Below are positions 12,045 through 17,954 of a stretch of DNA of 17,954 nucleotides, in pieces; the stretch's first letter is position 1; each line of letters begins with the position of its first letter. The stretch is taken from assembly GCA_030016765.1 (NCBI GenBank), contig JASEJS010000009.1, positions 1-17,954 of the forward strand, written 5' to 3'. The position numbers and the translations under genes were made by a program. Source of the DNA: Patescibacteria group bacterium. GTDB lineage: Bacteria; Patescibacteriota; Minisyncoccia; Minisyncoccales; JASEJS01. Under the pieces are notes generated by a model that saw nothing but the letters and a program-made list of their open reading frames with translations, did no database searches and had not been told where the DNA came from.

Positions 12045-12944
12045 ATGATCCATATTCCTGTTTTACAAAGGGAGGTCTTAAAATATCTTGATCCCAAACC
12101 AAATGAGAACTTTATTGATTGTACCATTGGAGAAGGAGGGCATGCGCTCGCCATATTAGAAAAAAATAAACCTAATGGAAAAGTTCTTGGTATCGAAATA
12201 GATCCACAATTGTATGAGAATTTGAAGGCGAGCGAAATCAAAAATCAAAAATTAAAAATTAAAAAGAGATTAATTTTGGTTAATGATTCTTTTGTCAATT
12301 TAAAAGAGACTGTTGAAAGAGAGAAATTTAAATCAGTAAATGGGATTTTATTTGATTTGGGTCTTTCCAGTTGGCACTTGGAAGAAAGCAAAAGGGGATT
12401 CAGCTTTTTGAGAAGAGAACCCTTGGACATGAGATACAATCTCAAAAACCCTTTAACTGCTAAGAAAATTGTTAATTGCTGGTCAGAAAAAGAAATTGAA
12501 AAAATTTTGAAAGAATATGGAGAAGAGAGATTTGCCAGAAGTATTGCCAAAGCAATTGTTGAGACTCGGAAATTGAAATCAATTGAAACTACTTGGCAAT
12601 TAGTAAAAATTATTAAAAAAGCAGTTCCCAGTTGGTATCGGCATCGAAGAATTCATTTTGCCACCAAAACTTTCCAGGCCTTAAGAATTGCAGTTAATAA
12701 TGAATTAAACAATTTAAAAAAAGCTTTACCTCAAGCTATAGAGATTTTAAATCCCAAAGGAAGATTGGTAGTAATTTCTTTCCATTCTTTAGAAGACAGG
12801 ATAGTTAAAAATTTTTTGAAAGAAAAATTTAAAGAAAATTCAATTACAATTTTAACCAAAAAGCCAATTAGACCTTCAAAGCAAGAGATTGAAATTAATC
12901 CCCGCTCTCGCTCAGCCAAATTGCGGGCAGTTCTAAAAATATGA
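12045..12944 (+). CDS. rsmH: 16S rRNA (cytosine(1402)-N(4))-methyltransferase
   Basis: RsmH (MraW) methylates N4 of C1402 in the 16S rRNA P-site. It has 299 aa, near the family's usual 300-315. Marks are HIPVLQREVLKYL (3-15), SAM motif CTIGEGGHA (26-34), VLGIEIDP (47-54), GILFDLGLSSWHLE (100-113), the RRIHFATKTFQALRIAVNNEL segment (about 202-222) and VVISFHSLEDRIVKNFLK (242-259). Compared with the usual form, about 12 residues (ASEIKNQKLKIK, 62-73) are added after the SAM-binding strand, from a run of AAAATTAAAAATT-like DNA. Its TGA stop overlaps the ATG of ftsL (ATGA), suggesting translational coupling. Confidence 0.95.
   Translation: MIHIPVLQREVLKYLDPKPNENFIDCTIGEGGHALAILEKNKPNGKVLGIEIDPQLYENLKASEIKNQKLKIKKRLILVNDSFVNLKETVEREKFKSVNGILFDLGLSSWHLEESKRGFSFLRREPLDMRYNLKNPLTAKKIVNCWSEKEIEKILKEYGEERFARSIAKAIVETRKLKSIETTWQLVKIIKKAVPSWYRHRRIHFATKTFQALRIAVNNELNNLKKALPQAIEILNPKGRLVVISFHSLEDRIVKNFLKEKFKENSITILTKKPIRPSKQEIEINPRSRSAKLRAVLKI
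12227..12265 (+). repeat. In-frame low-complexity insertion in rsmH
   Basis: The stretch begins with GGCGAGCGA, also found at 11583-11591, and continues with iterated AAAATCAAAAATTAAAAATT. It is translated as a Lys-rich loop. It is similar in nature to the insertion in pcm (546-620), where AAATTAAAAATTCCAAA occurs. Confidence 0.45.
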
Positions 12945-13384
12945 ACTCCGTTAGAAATTCCTTAATAAAAAGGGATTTCCGGGGATTCCAAATTATGAAA
13001 AATTTGTCAAAAATTTCTAACGGGGTGAAAGTTCAGAGTTTAAATTTGAGTCTTTCAATTTTTCGGCCTCCAACTTTAATTCGGCCATTTAATTTAAAAT
13101 CCTTTTGGATTCTATCAATTATTTCAATAATAGCCCTTTTTTCTTTTTATATTTTTCAGATTAATTCAATAGTTTCAGAGAGTTATCAAATTCAAAATTA
13201 TCAAAAAAGAATAAAGGTGATTAATCAAAATAATGAAGCCTTGGAAATTAATTTAACCCAAGTGAATTCTCTAGAAAATATTGAAAAACAAATTGAAGAG
13301 CTTGGTTTTGAAAAAGCAGGTCAAATTCATTATATTCGGGTTTTGGAAAGTCAAATTGTAACTAAACCTCGCCTTCAGAGGTAA
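12941..13384 (+). CDS. ftsL: FtsL-like cell division protein
   Basis: Identified by position (after rsmH, before the division PBP) and topology, as FtsL sequences diverge strongly. It has 147 aa: a cytoplasmic N-terminus of about 50 residues, one membrane helix (FWILSIISIIALFSFYIF, about 55-72), then a periplasm-side coiled coil rich in Gln/Asn/Glu (about 75-125). FtsL with FtsB/DivIC activates the FtsW-FtsI synthase. The ATG overlaps the rsmH stop. An in-frame Met at 12995 (residue 19) is an alternative. The first about 28 residues are encoded by an inverted repeat element (12946-13025), so this N-terminus is probably acquired and not conserved. No FtsB-like gene is visible here. Confidence 0.78.
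   Translation: MNSVRNSLIKRDFRGFQIMKNLSKISNGVKVQSLNLSLSIFRPPTLIRPFNLKSFWILSIISIIALFSFYIFQINSIVSESYQIQNYQKRIKVINQNNEALEINLTQVNSLENIEKQIEELGFEKAGQIHYIRVLESQIVTKPRLQR
12946..13025. repeat. Inverted repeat element with CCGTTAGAAATT arms across the ftsL start
   Basis: CCGTTAGAAATT (12948-12959) and AATTTCTAACGG (13012-13023) are perfect 12-bp arms, extendable outwards by a T-G and a C-G pair, with a 52-bp interior that is partly GC-rich (GGGATTTCCGGGGATTCC). The same arm core CCGTTAGAAA occurs at 17711-17743. Confidence 0.75.
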
Positions 13385-13386
13385 TT

Positions 13387-15066
13387 ATGAAATCTTGGCG
13401 GATAAATTTAGTTTTTATTCTGATAATTCTATTTTCAGGAGCTATTGTTGGTCGATTAATTTATCTTCAAATTCTGAATCATCAATATTGGCAAGCCTTA
13501 GCCCAGGGCCAGCAGAAATTTTTTGTCCAAACTCAAGGAGAAAGAGGAGAAATTTTTTTTAAGGGAGGAGAACCTTTAGCTGTTAATAAGAATTGGAAGC
13601 TGGTTTTTTCTTCGCCAAAGGAAATTGCTCAGAAAGAAGAAGTAGCTGAAAAATTAGCTTCAATTCTCGATCTAGATAAAAATTTTATTTTAGAAAAAAT
13701 TAAAAAAGACAGTTATTACGAGCTCATTAAAAAGAAATTAACCTCAAAAGAAGTGGAGGAATTAAAAAAATTAAATTTGCCTGGAATTTATTTAGAAGTG
13801 GAGCAGGGCAGATATTATCCCTATGAAGGTTTGGCTTCTCAAACCATTGGATTTTTGAATGCTGAAAATCGTGGTCAGTATGGAATAGAAGAATATTATG
13901 ATGAAATTTTGCGAGGTAAAGAAGGATTTTTGGCGAAAGAGAAGGGACCAGGAGGATATTTAATTAATGGTTTTTCTAATTCAAGTCAAAGAGGCTCTGA
14001 TCTTATTTTAACTCTCGATTACAATATTCAATTTCAGGCTGAAAAATTATTAAAGAAAGCTAAAGAAAATTTAGATATTGAAGGAGGCCAAATTATAGTA
14101 ATTGACCCAAATTCAGGAAAAATTTTTGCCCTATCTAATTTTCCCAATTTTGATCCTAATTGCTATTCAAGAGTAGAGAATATTGAAATTTTCCAAAATG
14201 GAGCCATTCAAAAAATTTTTGAGCCAGGCTCAATCTTCAAGCCAATCACCATGGCTGCGGCTTTAGAAGAGGAGAAAATTACTCCCTATACTACTTATGT
14301 CGATTGTGGATTTGTAAAAGTGGGAGATCACACTATTTATAATTATGATGAAATTAGCTGGGGAGAACAGACTATGACTCAGGTTTTGGAAAATTCAATA
14401 AATACCGGGGCAGTATTTGTGGAGAAAAAATTGGACCACAATCTTTTTTTAGAATATCTTCAAAAATTTGGAATCTTTGAACCAACCGGAATTGATTTAG
14501 CTGGAGAAGTTTTTTCTGAGAATTTAGAATTCAAAAAGGGCTATGAAATAAATTTCGCCACTGCTTCTTTTGGTCAGGGAATTGAAATGACTCCCATTCA
14601 AATAGTGAGGGCCCTTTCTGCTATTGCCAATGGGGGAAAATTAATAACTCCTCATTTAATTGAGAAAATTATTAGAGATGGCAAAGAGATTAAGATTTCG
14701 CCAAATTTTAAGGAGAAACAAATAATTTCTCAAAGAACTGCCTCCCAACTGACAGCAATGTTAGTAAGTTCTGTGGAAAAAGGCTATGCAAAAAGAGCTA
14801 AAATTCCTGGTTATTATATTGCTGGAAAAACTGGAACTTCTCAAATTCCATTTTCAAGTTTTGGGGAAAATATTTTAGGCTATTCCAATAAAACCTGGCA
14901 AACTTTTGTTGGTTGGCTGCCAGCTTTCAATCCCAGATTTTTAGTTTTGGTGAAGCTTGATAATCCAAAAGCAAAAATAGCTGGTACTTCAACTACTTTA
15001 ATTGCCCGAGATTTAATGAAATATCTTATCGATTATTATCAAATTCCCCCAGACTATGGAGAATAA
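13387..15066 (+). CDS. ftsI: Class B penicillin-binding protein, FtsI/PBP2-like transpeptidase
   Basis: The D,D-transpeptidase that cross-links peptidoglycan at the septum. It has 559 aa: one N-terminal membrane helix (about 7-24), the PBP dimerisation domain (about 45-200, with GERGEIFFKGGEPLAVN at 51-67 replacing the usual RGxIxDRxG), and the transpeptidase domain (about 230-545). All three catalytic motifs are present: SxxK as S282-I-F-K285 (nucleophile S282), SxN as S337-I-N339, and KTG at 481-483. Position after ftsL in the mraZ cluster argues for FtsI and not an elongation PBP. There is no PASTA domain. It starts 2 bases after ftsL, and its 3' end overlaps the next gene by 11 bases. Confidence 0.93.
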   Translation: MKSWRINLVFILIILFSGAIVGRLIYLQILNHQYWQALAQGQQKFFVQTQGERGEIFFKGGEPLAVNKNWKLVFSSPKEIAQKEEVAEKLASILDLDKNFILEKIKKDSYYELIKKKLTSKEVEELKKLNLPGIYLEVEQGRYYPYEGLASQTIGFLNAENRGQYGIEEYYDEILRGKEGFLAKEKGPGGYLINGFSNSSQRGSDLILTLDYNIQFQAEKLLKKAKENLDIEGGQIIVIDPNSGKIFALSNFPNFDPNCYSRVENIEIFQNGAIQKIFEPGSIFKPITMAAALEEEKITPYTTYVDCGFVKVGDHTIYNYDEISWGEQTMTQVLENSINTGAVFVEKKLDHNLFLEYLQKFGIFEPTGIDLAGEVFSENLEFKKGYEINFATASFGQGIEMTPIQIVRALSAIANGGKLITPHLIEKIIRDGKEIKISPNFKEKQIISQRTASQLTAMLVSSVEKGYAKRAKIPGYYIAGKTGTSQIPFSSFGENILGYSNKTWQTFVGWLPAFNPRFLVLVKLDNPKAKIAGTSTTLIARDLMKYLIDYYQIPPDYGE

Positions 15067-16435
15067 AAAGAAAAAAATTTTTTTAATTATTTTTGTAACT
15101 TTAATATTTTTTAGCCTAAGTTTTGGTTTAATAAGCTATTTTTATAAAAAAACAGAAACTGAAAATAAGATTTATCAACAAAAAATTAAAAAAATTACTG
15201 AGATCCTGAAGAAAAAAGAAATGCCCTTGGAAAAGTTTCAATTCGGAAGTTATCCCACATTAATTGAAAATAATTTTTTTGAAGAAGTAAAAAGTGAATT
15301 GATTAAAGAAAAGATTGATTTTCTTCTAATTAATCTTTCGGAAAAAAACTTGAAGTTTTTTGAACAAGGAAATTTAAAGAAAAGCTATCTGGTTTTAAGT
15401 ATTGGAAAAGAAGGGTCTTTTTGGGAAACTCCAGCTGGGTTTTATCAAATTGAAGCTAAAATGAAAAAAGCTTTTTCTTCAATGGGCCAGGTTTGGATGC
15501 CCTATTCACTTCAATTTCAAGGAAATTTTTTTATCCACGGCTGGCCTTATTATTCTAATGGAAAGCCAGTTTCCTCTGAGTTTTCTGGTGGATGTATTAG
15601 ACTATCAACTGAAGACGCAAAAGAAATTTTTGAAAAAGTTAAAGTGGGAACTCCGATTTTAATAACCGAAGATGATTTTCGGCCAGATAATTTTAGTTAT
15701 CAATTAAAAATTCCAGAAATTGATGCCAAAGAGTATTTAGTCGCCGATTTAAAAAATAATTTTATTTTCTTAGAAAAAGATTCAGAAAAAATAGTACCTA
15801 TTGGCTCTATTACAAAATTGATGACTGCCTTGGTAGTCTGTGAATATATAAATTTATGGAAAGAAATAAAAATTAAAGAAAGTGATTTAATATTCACCTC
15901 AAAGCCTCGTCTAATACCCGGACAAATTTATAATTCATTTGATTTGCTTTATCTCCTTTTAATGGAATCTTCAAATGAAGCAGCAAAATCCTTATCTAGA
16001 GTTTTAGGAGAAGAAAATTTTGTAGAAATAATGAATAAAAAAACCAAAAATTTGGGGATGAGAAACACTGAATTTAAAGACTGTTGGGGTGGAGATCCAA
16101 AAAATTTATCAAATGCTAAAGACCTATTTATTTTAGCAAAATATCTTTACTATAATAGAAAATTTATTTTAGATATTAGTAAAGGAAAAATATTTCCTGA
16201 TTTAATTTCAAAAAATTTTTCTGATCTAAAAAATTTTAATTGTCTTTATAATGAAAAAAATTTTATTGGTGGAAAAATAGGCAAAACTAAGGCAACTAAA
16301 GAAACTTCACTCTCAATTTTTGAAATTGAATTTAAGAAAGAAAAAAGACCAATTCTAATTTTGGTTTTGGGGTCAAGGGATTGTTGCTCTGATACCAAAA
16401 AAATTTTAGAATGGATTGTTGATAATTATGAATAA
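15056..16435 (+). CDS. Fusion: L,D-transpeptidase (YkuD) + D-Ala-D-Ala carboxypeptidase-like domain
   Basis: 459 aa with a membrane helix (about 8-28), a short coiled coil (33-55), a YkuD L,D-transpeptidase domain (about 88-205) and a serine DD-peptidase (S11-like) domain (about 222-445). The YkuD motif is complete: H161 in FIHGWP and SGGCIRLS (177-184) with Cys180 and Arg182. The second domain has S251-I-T-K254 (SxxK), S305-S-N307 (SxN) and GGKIGKT (405-411), where KIG replaces the usual KTG. In known walls, a DD-carboxypeptidase makes the tetrapeptides that L,D-transpeptidases use as donors, so the fusion would join two consecutive steps; this is inference. The ATG overlaps the ftsI end, with no SD, so translational coupling is likely. 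The KIG box makes the second activity less certain. Confidence 0.88.
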   Translation: MENKKKKIFLIIFVTLIFFSLSFGLISYFYKKTETENKIYQQKIKKITEILKKKEMPLEKFQFGSYPTLIENNFFEEVKSELIKEKIDFLLINLSEKNLKFFEQGNLKKSYLVLSIGKEGSFWETPAGFYQIEAKMKKAFSSMGQVWMPYSLQFQGNFFIHGWPYYSNGKPVSSEFSGGCIRLSTEDAKEIFEKVKVGTPILITEDDFRPDNFSYQLKIPEIDAKEYLVADLKNNFIFLEKDSEKIVPIGSITKLMTALVVCEYINLWKEIKIKESDLIFTSKPRLIPGQIYNSFDLLYLLLMESSNEAAKSLSRVLGEENFVEIMNKKTKNLGMRNTEFKDCWGGDPKNLSNAKDLFILAKYLYYNRKFILDISKGKIFPDLISKNFSDLKNFNCLYNEKNFIGGKIGKTKATKETSLSIFEIEFKKEKRPILILVLGSRDCCSDTKKILEWIVDNYE

Positions 16436-17492
16436 TTTTTTAAACAAATTTCTATTTTTTTGGAAACGGCCTAAAATCATTGTTGTTACTGGTCAAGGAA
16501 GGACTTCTACTATTGAGGCTATTTCTCAGACATTAAAACAATATTTTAAAGTTGATGGAGAAATTTTTCTTTCCCAAGCCGATTTAACAGAACCTTCGGA
16601 GATAAAAAAATTCGAATTTTTAGTAGAAAAATCTAAATTACCAATCTTAGTAGTTACTCATTTTGGTGAAATTCCTTTTGATAAGGATTTTTTTGCTGGT
16701 GATAGAAAAAAGGCTTTAGGAATTCGGAAATTAGCTAAAGCCTTACCACCTTATGGATATTTAATTTTAAATTTCGATGATGAAACGGTAAGAGAAATAA
16801 AAGATATTACCAATTTAAATGAATTAACTTTTGGCTTTGGAGAGGGAGCAAATCTTAGAGCTACTGATGTTAAACTAAATAATGGAACAAATTTTAAAAT
16901 AAATTATAAAGGAAATATTGTTCCAGTTTGGTTAGAGAAAATTTTTGGCAAAGAGCAAATTTACTCAGCTTTAGCAGCAGCTGCCGTTGGAATGGTCCTT
17001 GATTTGAATTTGGTTGAAATTTCTCAGGCTTTAAAAAATTATCAGAGTCTGCCTGGTAAAATGAAATTAATTGAGGGAATTAAAAATTCTTGGATTTTAG
17101 ACGATTCAGAATCTGCCACTGTATTTTCGATGGTAGAAGCCCTCGGAATTTTAAAAGAGCTCAGAGGATTTAAAAGAAAGATTGCCGTATTAGGAGATAT
17201 AATTGGGATTGGAAAATACACTATTGAGGCCCACGAAGCTATAGGAGAGAAGGTGGCTGAAGGTGCTGATTTACTTTTTACTTTTGGTTCCAGAGCAAAA
17301 TTTATTGCTCAGGGAGCTTATAGTAAAGGTATGGCTTTTGAAAAAATTTTCCAATTTGATACCATTGATGAAGGTAAATTAAAACTCCAGGATGAGATAA
17401 AAGAAGGAGATCTGATTTTAGTGGATGGCTCAAAAGAAATGGAAATGGGAAAAATAGTTGAGGAAATTAAAGCTCAACTTAATATTCATTGA
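16428..17492 (+). CDS. MurF-like Mur ligase family protein, N-terminally short, degenerate P-loop
   Basis: From ATG 16428 it has 354 aa (an upstream TTG at 16416 is possible). It resembles the central and C-terminal domains of MurF, which adds D-Ala-D-Ala to the UDP-MurNAc peptide: ALPPYGYLILNFDDETV (LNADD-type segment), QIYSALAAAAVGMVLDLN, LPGKMKLIEG, then DDSESATVFSMVEALGILKEL in the place of DDSYNANPxSM, followed by KIAVLGDIIGIG and LILVDGSKEMEM. The N-terminal UDP-binding domain is missing. The ATP-binding loop reads TGQGRTST in place of TGSNGKTTT: one residue short and with Arg for Lys. The usual catalytic His/Glu stretch before the LNxDD segment is not evident. It may have lost ligase activity or use another substrate. 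It overlaps the stop of the preceding gene. Confidence 0.78.
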   Translation: MNNFLNKFLFFWKRPKIIVVTGQGRTSTIEAISQTLKQYFKVDGEIFLSQADLTEPSEIKKFEFLVEKSKLPILVVTHFGEIPFDKDFFAGDRKKALGIRKLAKALPPYGYLILNFDDETVREIKDITNLNELTFGFGEGANLRATDVKLNNGTNFKINYKGNIVPVWLEKIFGKEQIYSALAAAAVGMVLDLNLVEISQALKNYQSLPGKMKLIEGIKNSWILDDSESATVFSMVEALGILKELRGFKRKIAVLGDIIGIGKYTIEAHEAIGEKVAEGADLLFTFGSRAKFIAQGAYSKGMAFEKIFQFDTIDEGKLKLQDEIKEGDLILVDGSKEMEMGKIVEEIKAQLNIH

Positions 17493-17494
17493 TC

Positions 17495-17530
17495 ATTATA
17501 ATTTTTACACCATGGTGTAATTTTTATAAT
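17495..17530. repeat. 36-bp palindrome after the MurF-like gene
   Basis: Inner TTACACCATGGTGTAA (17505-17520) is a perfect 16-bp palindrome. It is flanked by matching outer arms AATTATAA-type (17495-17501 with 17524-17530), separated by a TTT/TTT mismatch on each side. It starts 3 bases after the stop codon, and the hairpin plus T run could act as a terminator for the cluster. Confidence 0.75.
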
Positions 17531-17619
17531 TAGAATGAATAATTGTAACAAATTGAGCTAAAATTCGTCTAAGGAAATTCTGGATTCGAATGTCAATGTT
17601 TTTCCTTGACTTTTTATTT

Positions 17620-17760
17620 ACCCCATTAGAAATTTTTGATTCTCTCTTTTTTAAAAATGAATTAATTCTTTTAGTTTACCAGATTTTCTATTATGAGTTT
17701 TGACTATAAACCCCGTTAGAAAGGGCGGGGCTTTCTAACGGGGTAAAATTTCTAAATGGG
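17620..17760. repeat. Nested inverted repeats upstream of tRNA-Glu
   Basis: Inner pair: CCCCGTTAGAAAG (17711-17723) and CTTTCTAACGGGG (17731-17743), a perfect 13-bp stem with a GC-rich 7-nt loop. Outer pair: ACCCCATTAGAAATTTT (from 17620) and AAAATTTCTAAATGGG (17745-17760), complementary apart from one extra base. The inner arms share the CCGTTAGAAA core with the ftsL element. The gap 17493-17797 holds no gene that I can support. A TTTACA at 17761 with a poor -10 near 17783 is the only candidate tRNA promoter, and it is weak. Confidence 0.75.
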
Positions 17761-17797
17761 TTTACAAAATTTAAATTTATGATAAATCAATAATTGA

Positions 17798-17870
17798 GGC
17801 CCCATCGTATAGTGGTTTAGTACACGTGGTTCTCAGCCACGTAACACCAGTTCAAATCTGGTTGGGGCCA
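17798..17870 (+). tRNA. tRNA-Glu (anticodon CTC)
   Basis: Acceptor GGCCCCA (17798-17804) pairs with TGGGGCC (17863-17869), with discriminator A17870. The D-arm (ATCGTATAGTGGTTTAGTAC) is typical of tRNA-Glu. The anticodon stem CGTGG/CCACG holds TTCTCAG (anticodon CTC), and the T-arm is ACCAG/CTGGT. CCA is not encoded. Confidence 0.95.
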
Positions 17871-17899
17871 CAAAAGGTCTTTTAATTGGCCTTTTGTGG
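17868..17899 (+). terminator. Hairpin overlapping the 3' end of tRNA-Glu
   Basis: CCACAAAAGG (17868-17877) and CCTTTTGTGG (17890-17899) are perfect 10-bp complements with a 12-nt loop. The left arm includes the last acceptor bases of the tRNA. No T run follows, so it is a doubtful terminator; it may serve 3'-end processing. Bases 17900-17954 hold no gene that I can support, only a small inverted repeat AGAATTC/GAATTCT (17934-17949). Confidence 0.4.
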
Positions 17900-17954
17900 A
17901 CTATTCTTAAATTAGCTCGAACCTATCTTGAGAAGAATTCCTGAATTCTCTGCC

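Noticed and set aside
17501..17954. Repeats upstream of tRNA-Glu as a CRISPR array
   Set aside because: The repeats are inverted, unevenly spaced and only two pairs; there are no regular spacers and no cas genes in the window.

Overview
The window is AT-rich (roughly 30% G+C in most genes, judged by eye) and reads like a chromosomal segment of a Candidate Phyla Radiation (Patescibacteria) bacterium, probably from the Parcubacteria/Paceibacteria side. The grounds are: a reduced housekeeping gene set, mostly weak Shine-Dalgarno (SD) sites on core genes, a compact mraZ-rsmH-ftsL-ftsI division/cell-wall cluster, and a membrane-anchored Clp ATPase preceded by a small membrane protein, a pair I recall from CPR genomes. 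TGA is used as a stop (rsmH, the last Mur-like gene, the 69-aa gene), so the recoded-TGA CPR lineages are excluded. The phylum call is inference; no marker gene was compared.

Layout. (1) 1-2613, plus strand: a terminator-like hairpin, a promoter and tRNA-Trp(CCA), then pcm, mltG and a membrane-anchored DJ-1/PfpI protein. (2) 2599-3738: a promoter and a ribosomal protein L10 leader RNA, then rplJ and rplL, closed by a hairpin shared with the convergent gene. (3) 3723-7677, minus strand: a 656-aa membrane protein (degenerate PP2C-like domain, one TM helix, propeller-like end), a 109-aa Cys-rich protein behind a long structured leader, and a 413-aa DHH/MYG1-like protein. The last two have consensus sigma70 promoters and good SD sites. 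(4) 7743-8277: tRNA-Val(CAC) and a strongly signalled 69-aa orphan gene with its own promoter and terminator. (5) 8281-11371: the small membrane protein plus the membrane-anchored Clp-type double AAA+ ATPase. (6) 11379-17492: a DnaA-box cluster and promoter, then mraZ, rsmH, ftsL, ftsI/PBP, an L,D-transpeptidase/D,D-carboxypeptidase fusion and a degenerate MurF-like protein, nearly all overlapping or abutting. (7) 17493-17954: palindromic repeats and tRNA-Glu(CTC).

Functionally the window is mostly peptidoglycan and division biology: mltG at one end; ftsL, ftsI, the LDT/DD-carboxypeptidase fusion and the Mur-like gene at the other. Between these are a translation block (L10/L12, tRNAs) and three short accessory transcripts.

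The most notable unexplained signals are: a bistable-looking leader RNA that masks the SD of the Cys-rich gene (5516-5640); a set of about five 28-38 bp near-perfect palindromes scattered between and inside genes (962, 3235, 4032, 9262, 17495); a second inverted-repeat family with CCGTTAGAAA arms, one copy of which is translated as the N-terminus of FtsL; helically phased DnaA boxes around the mraZ promoter; and two ATPases (Clp NBD1 and the MurF-like protein) whose Walker A lysine is replaced.
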